Below are positions 1 through 11,282 of a stretch of DNA of 64,000 nucleotides, piece after piece. Within the stretch, counting starts at the first letter, position 1; the number at the start of each line of letters is the position of its first letter. This stretch comes from Sabellastarte sp. h YS-2021 (Eukaryota; Annelida; Polychaeta; Sabellida; Sabellidae). The translations under genes were made by a program, and so were the position numbers. The stretch spans positions 51,263,028 to 51,327,027 of the forward strand of contig OZ024936.1 in assembly GCA_964017235.1 (NCBI GenBank), given 5' to 3'. The notes beneath the pieces are model-generated. The model was not told the origin of the DNA and searched no databases. It worked only from the letters and a program-made list of their open reading frames with translations.

Positions 1-365
1 TATTGTTTGTATGGGCATAGAATATGCCTAGAGACAGATTGATATGTGCAGAGGGAAAATGTGATTTTGTTATTGTATTGAGACATTGATATGTTTGTGT
101 GTGACATTTATTCTTTTGAATGACTAGAAATATGTGAAAGTGTTTTCTCTAAGAGTTTCACTGACAGATTATTTCCTGGGATAATTGTTACTGTATTTTG
201 TTTTGTGTGTTGTGTACATTTAAATCCTCCGCTGGAGTGGATTTACAGGCTTTAAAGGGATACAGAGTTTTGCCAATCCAGGTAAGGTGTAATTTTGTAA
301 TGTATACTGTTTAGTCAGCAATTATGGTTTGTGTACCAATTATGGTTTGAATTTATTGCTTCTAT
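1..365. other. GT-rich, C-poor stretch without a recognisable gene
   Basis: The + strand here is rich in T and G and poor in C, like the longer segment at 18955-20130. No long open frame or known motif is visible. It could be intronic or untranslated transcribed DNA, but nothing proves transcription. Confidence 0.4.
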
Positions 366-450
366 TAAAGAGGTAATGTTTTGTGTGCATTCATTTGTCT
401 GTTTGTTTGTCAGTGTTCAGGATAATTCCAAAAGTAACGTGTATATCTTT
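366..450 (+). repeat. Dispersed repeat family A, 5' fragment
   Basis: The stretch begins with a GAGGTAATGTTTTGTG motif, followed by a TCTGTTTGTTTGTC run and then GATAATTCCAAAAGTAACG. The same order occurs at 17529, 49972, 50317 and 55012. Only the 5' part of the element is present. No coding capacity is seen in any copy, so this is a non-autonomous dispersed repeat of unknown class. Confidence 0.6.
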
Positions 451-1571
451 GTGAATTTTTTTTTGCCGTAGGTAGGGCCTGAAATATCCAGATTTTCAAT
501 GGTCCAATTGTCAATGTATTTTCAATTACTTTGGCTTTCTGGTTGATCCGGAAAGATCCTTATCATATTCCGGAAAAAAAAAATATCCCGAATTTTTTGG
601 AAATGCCCCCTGGTGAAGATCTGTGCTTTAGTAGTATTTCTGGTTTCCAATTGTGAAGGCAAGGTTTTTGCAGTAATGGAGGATTTATTTTCATTATTTG
701 TTTAAATTCAATTTCCTAATGTTCAAAAGTAGCTAGCTGTCTTTCTCAACTTTCTGAAAGAGGTTTTGTTAATGAAAAAGAGGAGTGACTGTAATTATTA
801 TTGTGACCATAATTGTCAGGATAGAAGTAGCTGAGAATTTAAAGTTACCACACAGATATAGCACATAAGTACTTTACAACTTTGATCAAATAAAACCATG
901 TGAGTTATTTAAACAGAATTTCTGCTAATCAGTACAAAGCTACATTATTTAGTTTTATATATTATTTTGTTTCTATTTTATAATTAGGGTGCATAGTTAT
1001 TAAAACTAAATATAATATAACTTTTAACAACACTTTTTTACGTTTAATCAAACTGTGTTTAAATGGCTTCTTAAGGAGAGTAATCAAACACATGTTTTGT
1101 AGAGTATGCTGATGTTTATATCTTGAGTCATGTGTGAGTTTAATAATTCAGGTGCAATCGTATCATAAGCTCAAGTAATAACATTATCATTTTGGCACTT
1201 ATTTTTTAGGGAAAAAAGCCGAGGACAGGTGGAAAGTTTGTTTTCTACCACCACTGAGCATTTGTCGTTTCCTATCCTTTAAGTTTGTAATAGCAGCTAC
1301 AGTGTAATTATGGCTGATCAATTCAAATAACTATTCAAATGTAATTACACGTAGTCCCTGACTGCAAAGACCAGGTTTCATGTGTTAACAATTTAAATTT
1401 AATGTATTGAGACCGTAAACATGTCGGTTGACCACAACTGGTAGATTTGCTGTGTGAGATCTGGGATTATATATTAACATATATTATTATTATAGAATCT
1501 GTACATATTTGGGTGTTGGGTTTTCCTTACAAGAAACGTTAGGTCACCTTAACTTGAGTTAAACTTAATCT
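451..1571. other. No gene or clear repeat seen
   Basis: AT-rich unique-looking sequence. There are short A and T runs (for example near 566-578) but no sustained open frame, RNA gene or repeat that I can recognise. Confidence 0.5.
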
Positions 1572-1769
1572 CAAAGATAGCCTTAAACCCAGCTGTACTT
1601 GAGGCTGGACAATTCAAGCTAAGAATTCTTATATTCTTATATGTAAGATGAACATTAGGCAATTTTCACCAAAGATAGCCTTAAACCCAGCTGAACTTTT
1701 TGCTGGATAATTCAAGCTAAGAAATATTGCATACTTATATAAAATATGACAATCAGGCAATTCTCACTT
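1572..1769 (+). repeat. Two-copy tandem duplication, unit about 98 bp
   Basis: A unit starting CAAAGATAGCCTTAAACCC occurs at 1572-1669 and again at 1670-1769. Shared landmarks include AATTCAAGCTAAGAA and AGGCAATT(T/C)TCAC. The copies differ at scattered positions, so the duplication is not very recent. Function is unknown. Confidence 0.85.
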
Positions 1770-3425
1770 TTAGATCTTAATAACCTAAAAGGTTACGGCG
1801 ATATTATGTCAAGTAACACTGGGTATTGTATACATATAAGCTATTTACTCAAACCTGGAACAATTAGTTTGTATTTGAGTTACACATATAATCACAGGCC
1901 CACCCTCTGTTAGGCATAAATGTATCTATTTGAGCCGCATATTGCCAAACAAATGCATAAATTGTGCATTATATATCGTCTGGACAAGTCTTATGAGTTT
2001 TTTTGCTACTTATATTTTGAGTTAATATATATAAATAAGAATTTCCCAATGCAAAAGGAATCTTATGAATGAACTATTTCCAGTTTATCCTAGTTAATAA
2101 ATATGCATTGGTGTTATAATCTGACACTTCTATTGTATAATATTTTCATTTGCCTGTTACAAAATATGTAAAGAAAAGTGTCAGTGGATAGATGATATTG
2201 GAAAATAAAAAAACTGCACTTTCACCCAAGATTGACCAAATGGATAACTTGTATATGAACCATTCTACCAGAAATACAAATAATGTGTGACGTCATGTCT
2301 GACAGTTTTTTTGCAGCAATAAGACCGGCAAACGTGGCAACCAAGTTTGATACACAAGTTGTCATATTGTGCAATGAACTAAATATGATGTTTATAATAG
2401 ACAGCATAATGTTAGAACTAACAAGAACTTTGGCCTTGTTAGTGATGTTGTAATGTAATGAAGTATATAATATATTTAAACGTCTCTGTAAACACAATGA
2501 AATAACAAAACTTTTGAGACTTTAATAGTAGACAAATATGAGTTAAGATTGCCTTTAAAAATAATGCTCAAATACTTGATGTTATTATATTTATTACAAC
2601 TTAATCCTGTCCAAGATTACCACATACTAGTTAGTTTTAAAGTTTATATGGTTACCATAGTCATATTGATTTCAAATTAATTCTAACAATATTAGTAACA
2701 TAGTTAAATGGGGGCCATTGCAAGAGTCATGTTTAATGAATCTGGGTTTACTGCGTCCATCAACAAATGGTATGGGACATATTATGTAAGGAGTAGTTAA
2801 AGACTTCAATGTCGGACTGGTTATAAAACTCAGGACTTCAAAATTGTTTATTTCAAAGAGAACATAGCTGCTCTGAAAGGCTGATCCAAATCTAACACAT
2901 TAAGGTGATGAATCTATATTAATCAGAGTACTATATGCATTAGAGTAGGGTCAGTTACACCGGGATCATGGTATGGAGACCATTTGACTTACATTCTTTG
3001 ACGACATTTAACAGCCGAAATTTCAAATGTCAGAAACTATAATTGTGGGAAAAAATACAAACGGACCCTAAATCTGAAGAAGTTATAAATTTTTATGTTG
3101 TATTTTTTTGTAGATTTTAACATTTCTATATCATTTTAGCAGGACTACCGTGTTTTGTTTTCGTGAACTTCACTTCCTGTAAGTGGGCCTATTGGATTGG
3201 GGATGTGCCAGAACACAGCATTTTCAATATCCCAGAATCGGGACAGTTTTGTACTGGCTGAATACTGACATGGAGAATATACTACTGACCCTGTCCTAGT
3301 GTTTGTTGAGTCTTTGTTGTACAAAGTGTGCGGTCCCATGTGTATTTGAAAATTAGGTTATAAATACTTAAAAATCTGACATGAATTCTAATTGCTTCTC
3401 AATCATCATGTTTAAAATATGATGC
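1770..3425. other. No gene or clear repeat seen
   Basis: AT-rich DNA. The open frames at 2222-2497 and 3145-3339 on the - strand are under 100 codons, have no recognisable domain and no exon-like context, so neither is called. Confidence 0.5.
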
Positions 3426-3565
3426 ATTATAAAGACCGGAAATGCGCAGTGAACGAAAACTCGTCGCAGCACATCGTTGCTAGCGTACATTATAACGCGA
3501 GGGCCATATATACATCTGGCCATAATGCACGAAGCCTGATATAGGCTTCCGCCCGGAAGTTTGTA
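3426..3565. promoter_or_regulatory. CpG-rich pocket with ETS-like and NRF1-like sites
   Basis: In otherwise CpG-poor DNA this short stretch holds many CG dinucleotides (for example GACCGGAAATGCGCAG, CTCGTCGCAG, AACGCGAGG, CCGCCCGGAAG). CCGGAAAT and CCGGAAGT match the ETS/GABP consensus, and TGCGCAGTG resembles an NRF1 half-site. A small hairpin, AAGCCT/AGGCTT, lies at about 3533-3549. That combination is typical of metazoan housekeeping promoters. No convincing first exon is visible on either side, so it may instead be part of a mobile element. Promoter identity is inference. Confidence 0.3.
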
Positions 3566-5170
3566 ATTTATTCACAGATACAGTACTCAAACCTCGTCCT
3601 TTATTGCCACAATATCATGTAGAGAGTATAAATTAACCGCTCCAGCAGTGGACAATAAAAATGTACTTGTACATATAGTACCTAGGTCCCATAGCCATTG
3701 AGTACATTCAAGCTAAAAATAACTGCTGATAACAATGTTCTGGTACATGTATGATGTAATCAAGTATGAATGGAGGTGTGGCCTTAGGTTTAGAAACTGG
3801 AGAGTACCAGTGAGACAGAAGAGAAGATTTTGACCCTTGGTAGAAACTGGTAGATTTCAATGCTAACCACCTTTCGTCAAGCTTGAACTCGAACAAAATC
3901 CAGATTCTAAGTCGTGCAACAAGTGAACACAAATTCAAATTTCAAAATCAAAAGATGAGAGAAATTATAAGCACAACAGAGATGCAGCATTTATGAACAG
4001 GGTATTATGTATTTGCTTTGGAGAAATATGTAAGATCAATTAAGTTTCTTTCTGAAAGAGCCAACAGAAGAAGAGCAAGGAATTTCATCAGACAACGCAT
4101 TTTACACCATATGTGCATCAAACACCAGCACATGATGAAAATATAGCCATTACTTAACAAACCAAGAGACAGTTTCTATGTGTTGAACAAACCTAAAGTT
4201 TTTGCAACGATGTCAGACTTGTAACAAGAAAGAGGAATCTATTTTAAAGTGCACATCTGTTTATCTTAGCCAAACATATGACATGTTTTGCATACCTCAA
4301 AATACCAAAAGGACATTTGTCAAAAAATCAACTCCAGTTCTAGCCAAGGGTGATAATCTATATAGTAGATTGACCAGTGTGAGACCAGTTCCAGCTGAAA
4401 CAACCCATTGCCCCAACCCGTGGTTATAATGTGGGTTAAGTTCCTGTTTGTTAGCTTACACACTAGCAACAAATGATTGGTTAAATGCAAGGATAAGTGT
4501 ATTGAATCTAGTGTTTCCATTTCTTGAGTGTTATACCGCTGTTCTACTGTTACGAGTAGGATGCTCTGTGGTCAAACCATGTAATATATCCTGGCAAGGC
4601 ATGTGACTTGTCCTGATTGAAAAGATTGATCATACAAATGAAAAAAGTTGGCCTTATGACCTACTACTTATTGCAAGAGTTTATGAAGATCGCCCTAGCC
4701 ACTGTTGTACAGATATTGGGAAATCTCCTACAAGTCTTCTCTTGGGAAAGATCACTCAGCTTGCAATTGAAAAGATGGGTTGTGAGTCCTCAGGACAGAA
4801 ATTCTCACTTCCAAAGATTTGCCAACATGTGTAATACTTTTGCAAGGCATCTGCGATCATCGTAACTGAAACGATAAGATTTCTGTTCCACAAAAGCACT
4901 CAAAAAGCTCATACCTTGAGCAAGGCTCAACATCTTCAACATTGCTTATTGATGCAATTAGTAAAATTCCTTTCAAAAAATTACTGCATCCAGACTGTGA
5001 TCTTGATCAACACCAAATTATCTAATCATCTGTTTTTTGTGACATTGTTGACATTTCCAGATAATTTTATCAAAATTCATTCATAGCTTTAGAGGTGCTT
5101 TTCAAACTAACAGACAAATGCATGACTGCAATAACATAACTCCCTTGGCAGAAGTATCACTGTTATATCT
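3566..5170. other. No gene called; several short open frames only
   Basis: Open frames of 66-82 codons occur at 3708-3938 (-), 4202-4429 (+), 4320-4520 (-) and 4617-4865 (+). None contains a motif I recognise and they lie in opposing orientations, as expected by chance. Confidence 0.45.
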
Positions 5171-5485
5171 GCCACTGTGGCCTAGTGAGTAACACATTTG
5201 CCTAGGAACACAGAGGACATGGGTTCAAATCCAGGTACAGGCATATACATAGTGGCTCCAGATGACCACTTAAAATGCCGGTCCTCTCTAATTGGGTCCT
5301 ATCCCTAATGGCAGGCTAAAGAATCCCAGGGATGTTGATAAATGGTCATCCTTGAGCCTCTGTCTTACAGTTAGGAGAATGTCAGTAATGTGAGAGTTGG
5401 GCTGTACTTGTACAGTCAGATGGGTCATTTGGGTGCTTTGAGTCCTGTAGTACATGGAGATATTGCGCTGAGTAATACTATACAA
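5171..5485 (+). mobile_element. SINE S3, tRNA-headed copy
   Basis: The head resembles a tRNA gene. An A-box-like TGGCCTAGTGAG lies at 5178-5189 and a B-box GGTTCAAATCC at 5222-5232, the two parts of an internal Pol III promoter. The body follows, with GGTCCTATCCCTAATGGC, a CAGGGATGTTGATA stretch, CTGTACTTGTACAGT (a small palindrome) and a GGAGATATTGCGCTGAGTA end. The body recurs at 61168-61355 with the head missing and at 23525-23773 with a 5S rRNA head. There is no reading frame, so movement would depend on a LINE in trans. The A-box is slightly off consensus, and whether the copy is transcribed is unknown. Confidence 0.8.
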
Positions 5486-7027
5486 TACTCGGGACAACAA
5501 TGTAGTCGGAGTTGGAAAGCAATCTCATAACAGTGGAACAGAGGTATATAAGAAGCCTCAATGGTTGTGTGGTAAAGAAGTTTGGTACTGAATAATTTAG
5601 ATATCATAGTTTGTGGATTCAAACGAAGCTCCTGATAATGAGTGTGATTCACTAAGGCTTTTTCCTTACATAACCTTAGCCATTGAAATGGACTTAAACA
5701 CAAACCTTGTCTTTCTTGAATGTCAGTTTCTTCTATGCAATGGACAACTTGATGTTTATTATTAATGAACAGGTTTGCAGGGACTCTTATACAAATATTA
5801 CTTAACAGATTTATGTGTGAATATGTTGTTAGCCCGTTAGCCCGCCAAAACTAACACATTGTGGTACCTAGATATGCATCAGCCTTGTGTAACACTAATT
5901 CCATAGAAGACATCATACATTTTTATTGTTGTTACAATTGCGTCTGTTTGTTCACATAAGTGCTATATATTGGATTGAGGTCATATTTTTATACTATGTG
6001 GGTTGCCCTGGTCCTTTTTAAAGAGGATCCCAAATCCAGAAGATTTTTTCAGCACTATCAACACGCGTAAACTCACACAAGGTGATATCTACCCATGCTT
6101 GGTCCTCATACTGACCCGCATCTGGATAGAATTTTTTTTCTTCAGTGGGTGGGAGATGGTGTGTTCCCAGATACTGTTAGAGTTTTAGTTAATGAATGTA
6201 CTTCAGGTGCCAAAACCACATACTATACACAAGTAGGTATTGTATTATTCTTTTTTCCATGAAATTTTGTGTATGGCTGTCATTGGCTGACATAATTTTA
6301 TGATGCACAGTTTGGATTTCACTGAATACTTTAACATACATAGACTTGCATTATTTATTTCATATTTTGTTAATTTCTTGCCTGTAAGGATCACGTGGGT
6401 TCATAGATTATAAATTAATTTGGTGAAAAGTTCTTGATGTTCCTTGGCAAAAATCTCAAGAGGTTTCTTTCTGACAATGCCTGCTTTCTGAAAAAAATAA
6501 GAGTTTGTTCTCTTTGTGCAAACAAGCACTGGTCATTCCAGTTCACAAGACAGATGATTAAACATCTCTTTCATGTCCATTGTCAATCGTTAATTGCCCA
6601 GTTGGTAGCTGTTTGATGTTGGCAAAAACCCCAAAGACAGCAAAAACAAACCCAAGTCAATATTATTAATTTGCTGTAAGTATGTTTCCATCTAGTTTTG
6701 TCTCATTCATTATTCTATTAAGGAGGTTGTTATTTTCACAGTGTTTATTTGTTTGCCTATTTTCTTTAGTAGCAATGTTAAGGGGGTTTCACATTATTCA
6801 AGTCTGTCGTCTCGGGTGTAATTTTGTCATTGTCAGAGTCTGCATGTCCATGTAAACTGGTGCATATACTTCAGTTTTTGACGTCTCTTATTTCTAAATA
6901 AACCTATTTTAAATATGGATACAGTTTCGTGTATGAGTACCATTTGGTCGCAGCAGTAATGGAAAATAATAATGTACTCGTTCATAGTACCATGGACTCT
7001 GAACACGCTGGGCATATTCAATTTATA
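5486..7027. other. No gene called
   Basis: Mostly AT-rich DNA. The open frame 6434-6616 (+) has two close cysteines followed by histidines, but the spacing does not make a good C2H2 finger. The frames at 6003-6188 and 6833-7021 show nothing recognisable. Confidence 0.45.
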
Positions 7028-7450
7028 TTGTTAAACACTGATCATAACATAAATGTACACAACACCTCATGCCCATACACATGAAATATATTACACCTGA
7101 ATTGCTAAACTTTGATCATTACATAAATGTACACAGCATCTGAGGCCCATACACATGAAAGATATTACAACTAAATTGTTAAACACTGATCATAACATAA
7201 ATGTACACAGCACCTGAGGTCCATACACATGAAAGATATTACACCTAAATTGTTAAACCCTGATCATAATGTTAATGTACACAGCACCTGGGGCCGACAC
7301 ACATGAAGGATATGTCACCTAAATTGTTAGACATTGATCATAACATAAATGTACACAGCACCTCGGGATCATACACATGAAGGATATTACACCTAAATTG
7401 TTAAATACTGATCATAATGTACTCCTTCATAGGACAATACAAATGAAGCA
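7028..7450 (+). repeat. 74-bp minisatellite, five full units and one partial
   Basis: Units begin TTG(T/C)TAAAC-CTGATCAT at about 7028, 7101, 7175, 7249, 7323 and 7397. Each contains AATGTACACA(G/A)CACCT and ATACACATGAA. Units 1-5 are about 74 bp. The sixth diverges after TGATCATAATG and carries TACTCCTTCAT. A related unit reappears at 8075-8155, so the array seems to be split by other sequence. Confidence 0.9.
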
Positions 7451-7459
7451 TCTTCCATC

Positions 7460-7990
7460 TAATGCCCCATTCACATTACAGGCGGCATGTCCCCCGGTGA
7501 GAAGTTTTCTCAGCGGGGAACCGCCTCCAGATCACCCCATTTTGTCCGATTTGTTCACACTACAGGTGGTTGGCCACTGATTGGACATAGTTTTTTAACC
7601 GTCAATAATAGTAGAATGACAATACTACAAATGTTGGTCACCGTGAAACAACCTCAACTCACCTTTGGTAGACGTAGGATGATATGACCAATACCTTAAG
7701 TCACCTTATGTTGCCGTATTACATCAAAAGAGGACCGAGTCACAACCTTATGTACACTGTGGACCCACACCTTTGATTACCATAGTAAGAAATTCATATG
7801 CGCATGCTCGAAATCGTTTGTGCATGCTCACAGTACCGAGATCAGAGGCGGAAATTTGAAACTTTTGGAAACAACTGCAGGACTCGCAAGGTAATGGAAG
7901 GTTCGCCACTGATTCACAAGGTGGCATACGGACGTCAGACGGCAATCCAAAGACAGGGACGTTTCGCTAAACGGGGGTTACCGATCAACA
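7460..7990. mobile_element. Probable MITE-like insertion within the 74-bp array
   Basis: The stretch starts TAATGCCCCATTCACATTAC, close to TAATACCCCATTCACACAC at 14643. It also contains GCGCATGCTC and CAGAGGCGGAAATTT (about 7800-7855), which match the reverse complement of 14756-14825. It is more GC- and CpG-rich than its surroundings and lies between array unit 6 and a further array-like unit. The right border is unclear: GTTTCGCTAAACGGGGG near 7970 is not a clean inverted copy of the left end. Open frames at 7487-7687 and 7798-8118 run across this element and are not called. Confidence 0.45.
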
Positions 7991-8074
7991 TGGTTGTACA
8001 CAATACCTTGCACCCCTACAGATGGAGTAAATTCTATCTAAATCATCAAACTACTTATAATGCTTGTAATAGTA

Positions 8075-8155
8075 TGTTGGACCTGTACACATGGATTATA
8101 TTTAATTTAAATTGCTAAATGCTGATAACAGCGTACTCCTGCATTGAAGATCATA
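8075..8155 (+). repeat. Displaced unit of the 74-bp array
   Basis: TACACATGGATTATATTTAA, AAATTGCTAAATGCTGAT and TACTCCTGCATTGAAGATCA follow the order seen at 7374-7440 in the main array (ACACATGAAGGATATTACA, AAATTGTTAAATACTGAT, TACTCCTTCATAGGA). It is probably the continuation of the array beyond the insertion. Confidence 0.6.
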
Positions 8156-8833
8156 TGGTTTACACTATTAAAAATGGAGTCATGGCTTTACCCTGTAGGT
8201 CTGTGTGTACTAGTGTACCACTAATTTGTACTATGATTGTGGCAGCAGATGTAGTGGAAAATTTTGCTGGAAATAATACATGTATAGTTATGTATATGGA
8301 CAAATTGAAATCCATAATGGACATCATTATAATGAGTTTTTAGGAATTGAAAAATATTGTATTTCAGTGAATCTCAATTTGCTGGTGATGGGTATAGATA
8401 ACAAATTTATAATAAAAGAAATTTATAAGAAATCTATTGAGGCACGCATCGGGGCACTTTGTCGGAAAAGTGTTACAGGATTTTTATTAAAATACATTAA
8501 TCAGACCTGGATAAAAGAATATATACATCAAGGTCTGAAGTGGAGCTGATAGCACAGTGTTCTTCAGAAGATCTCTTAGATTTTGCAGCTTTATATTTTT
8601 CAAGACAGATTGATGTAAAGTGATATGTACTGCACTCTATCTACGTTGTCCTATCCAGATCTGGGTCGAGAAATTGTTTTAGGATTCTTCATCATTGTAA
8701 GGTAGATTATTGGTGGATCTCCACCTAGTTAACAGACTGCAAAAATATACATACACATATGAGAAACAAACCAGTACAAGATTAAGAAAATGCCAAAAAA
8801 ACACACACAAAATGTATAACTTCCCTGATGAAG
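8156..8833. other. No gene called
   Basis: Open frames at 8119-8343 and 8280-8549 (+) overlap each other in different frames and have no recognised motif. The rest is AT-rich with no repeat that I can place. Confidence 0.4.
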
Positions 8834-8868
8834 ACAGGAAAGGATTTTAAGCTAAAAGCCTTTCCTGT
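8834..8868. other. Strong 35-nt hairpin
   Basis: ACAGGAAAGG at 8834-8843 pairs perfectly with CCTTTCCTGT at 8859-8868. TTTTA/TAAAA then extends the stem past one A-G mismatch to a three-base AGC loop. CTGATGAAG lies just upstream, a phrase often seen near hairpins in retroelement ends. It is too short to be an obvious microRNA precursor. The function is unknown. Confidence 0.75.
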
Positions 8869-9159
8869 GTATATAAAGTTATAAACACAAAGAATAGCTT
8901 TGTTCAGGTTCTTTTTGTGTTGATGCCGATTGAACCTAACACATAGTTTATTTTTATGTAAGGAAATATCAAGCAGACTGAAACATATTTTAAGAGACAT
9001 ACCTGCCACAAAAATTCCAAAGAAAAACCAATAATACAAGCAAGTCAAATAAATCCCCAAGTAAGAGCAACTTTATTTCTCCTTGACGATGACAGTTGCT
9101 TCTTGATTAAAATTATAGTTGGCAGTGTTCTTAAGGCTTGGTTGCACAAATGATGACAC

Positions 9160-9200
9160 AAAGTTATGGTTTTATGTCCTGTTTAACACCCAGGGTTTGT
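9160..9200 (-). mobile_element. SINE S2, 3'-end fragment
   Basis: AAAGTTATGGTTTTATGTCC followed by TGTTTAACACCCAGGGT matches the reverse complement of the S2 tail (GTTGAATGGGACGTAAAACC and flanking bases). The tRNA-like head is absent or too diverged to recognise. Confidence 0.5.
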
Positions 9201-9959
9201 ACCGTCATAGTGATTGCTCATTTCGAAAAAGTAGTGGATCACAATCCACCACATTTAGAGATTCAAGCTTTACTACCAAATGAGATGACAGGACTGAAAA
9301 AATACAACAATATATAATGATAATAAAGTTAATTTTTTAAAGCACTTAACTGATGTAGACATTCTGCAATTACCAGAATTACCATATCTCTTTCAAACAT
9401 GTATATAGATATTTGGTATTCATTAATAACTTATACATGGTAGGAGTATGTTGTGTAATAATATTAATAAATGTATAAAACCCAGTCGGGTTTCCTTTCT
9501 GTGTTGTGTGATCAACTAGGGCTTTTGATATGGTGGACCTTGATCTTGTGACTTTTGGCATCAATCTCTCACATCTGAGTGTAGGACTGGGCTGTGCTGG
9601 CTTTGCTGGGATTTTAGAACCCAGAAAGAACTAAAAGATTGCATTAATCTCTGTTCCAAAACTTCTGGTCAAAAGAACCAGTTTCCGGTGGGTTCCACTT
9701 GAGAATTGCCAATCTTGGGACTTTCATGTCAGGTCTTGTGGGGCCACCCAAGTCAGGTTACTTTATAGTGCTTAATTGTCTTGGAAGCTGTGAGACCTGG
9801 TTGGTCTCTTGGTGGAACCCAGGATGGATCCTTTATGGTTATATCTTTTAAATAAACTCATCATTATCCTGATGTAAAAACCAGCTTATGTAAGAGTACA
9901 TGATATAAATTAAAACTTTATTTTATGAATTAAAAGTTTTCGCTAATTACAAAGAAACT
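9201..9959. other. No gene or repeat recognised
   Basis: Unremarkable sequence. The stretch around 9560-9840 is less AT-rich than its neighbours but carries no long open frame. Confidence 0.4.
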
Positions 9960-10154
9960 TCCCACCTCTGAGATCAGAGTTCGAATTCCAGCCTCACATC
10001 ATATTGGAAAACTGGTAGTTGCTTGCCATTGGTCAACAGTTTACAGTGCAGAATCTTGACCAACTGTATGAACTGGTTTCCTCTGCCCTTTCAACTACCC
10101 ATCACAATATAACCGATAAGTTACTAGGTGCCTTGTAAAATACTAAATAAATTG
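9960..10154 (+). mobile_element. SINE S1, 5'-truncated copy
   Basis: The copy begins at CCCACCTCTGAGATCAG, so the A-box is missing. The B-box region survives as AGTTCGAATTCC. The body has GGTAGTTGCTTGCCATTGG, CAGTTTACAGTGCAGAA and CTGGTTTCCTCTGCCC. The end is worn and lacks the clean GACGTAAAACCCC tail, though ACTAAATAAATTG remains. It is an old copy that is unlikely to be transcribed from its own promoter. Confidence 0.8.
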
Positions 10155-10924
10155 CTTGCATGTTGTCTTGGTCTCCCCTATGTTGTCAAGATTTCACTTA
10201 TATGGGCATACACAGCAGCAGGGGCACTGAAATATAGCAAATGCAAAGAAACTAGATTCTTTAGCAAGTCTATATGTTAGTGTCCGATAAGGGGTGAATG
10301 CTATGGAAGGGGGTAGGATGATCTGAACAAGTAAGTCTTAAAGCTAGTAACAGTTTCTGGGTTCTTATGACTTGAATGAGTTTGTTCCATTTAGTAGGAC
10401 AGCTACTGCAAAACTTTGTTGTTGTTTTTTTCTGGTTGGAAAAAGAGAAAAATACCTGCACTCTATTTGCCAGACGTGTGTAACCGTGGTCTATGTGTTT
10501 ATACTAGACTGTTTATTTATGTAGCTCCACAAGAGCACTTTTAATAACCTTCTGGGTATCTATGAATATAAACACATGGCTAAAGCATTGACACCTGTAT
10601 TAACAAACATAAGTATCACTAACTTACTCAACATATCATAAGAATAAATATACAACTTTGTGGACTGGCTACTTCGCTGAACTCAGTGTGTCTTAAACAA
10701 GTGAGGTTTTATCAACAAACAATAAACCCAAAATCTTTTGCATAAAATTTACAAAAATTTCTTCAGTGCTTATAACTAAAATTGTTCAAGTAATAATGTA
10801 ACCACTCGTCAATTTTCAGAAATAGATTTATCTTCCAAGCATTCAGAAAGTATTATTCCTCTGTGAAAGAGTACAGAGCACCCACAAACCCTCGCCCACG
10901 GAATGTACTGAAAAAAAAACACAT
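10155..10924. other. No gene or repeat recognised
   Basis: AT-rich DNA. The short open frame at 10270-10461 (-) has no recognised motif. Confidence 0.4.
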
Positions 10925-11205
10925 ATAAAAATTATGGATTCTGGAACTAGATCAGAATCGTTGCTATAGATCCGAATAAACTCTGAGGAGGGCTGAGCGA
11001 CTGGTAACCCCACCTTGAATGGAAATAAGGCCCTAATCTGATTAATAGTTTGTGAGGTTTGCATGTTGATATTGCCAAAAAATCAGAAAAATTAATTCTG
11101 GATTCACTATCAGGATCATATTTAATGAGGATCTGGCAATGGATAGATTCAACTTTGTATGGAAATATGACCCTTTTCAGATATACAGTTTTTGAGTTAC
11201 GTACG
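10925..11205 (-). repeat. Two diverged units of a dispersed A-like repeat
   Basis: Two segments share an order of landmarks: an ATTCTGGA start, a GATCAG(A/G)AT or ATCAGGATCAT stretch, TGTATGGAAATA or TTGAATGGAAATAA, and an end near AGTTTGTGAGG or AGTTTTTGAGTTACG. The reverse complement of that end resembles the AACTCAAAAA start of the internal units of family A. A third relative lies at 53185-53305. The repeat is old and carries no coding sequence. Confidence 0.5.
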
Positions 11206-11282
11206 TCACCAAACAACTAAACTAAACAGATACAATGACAAAACCCATACCCCCGCAAAAAAAGAGAAAAAACCCCACTTAA

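Noticed and set aside
6434..6616. Possible C2H2 zinc finger
   Set aside because: CSLC followed by histidines has fifteen or more residues between the cysteine and histidine pairs and lacks the usual hydrophobic positions.
8825..8870. Hammerhead ribozyme, suggested by CTGATGA
   Set aside because: The CTGATGA core is present, but there is no properly placed GAAA after a stem II, and the flanking arms do not pair into stems I and III.
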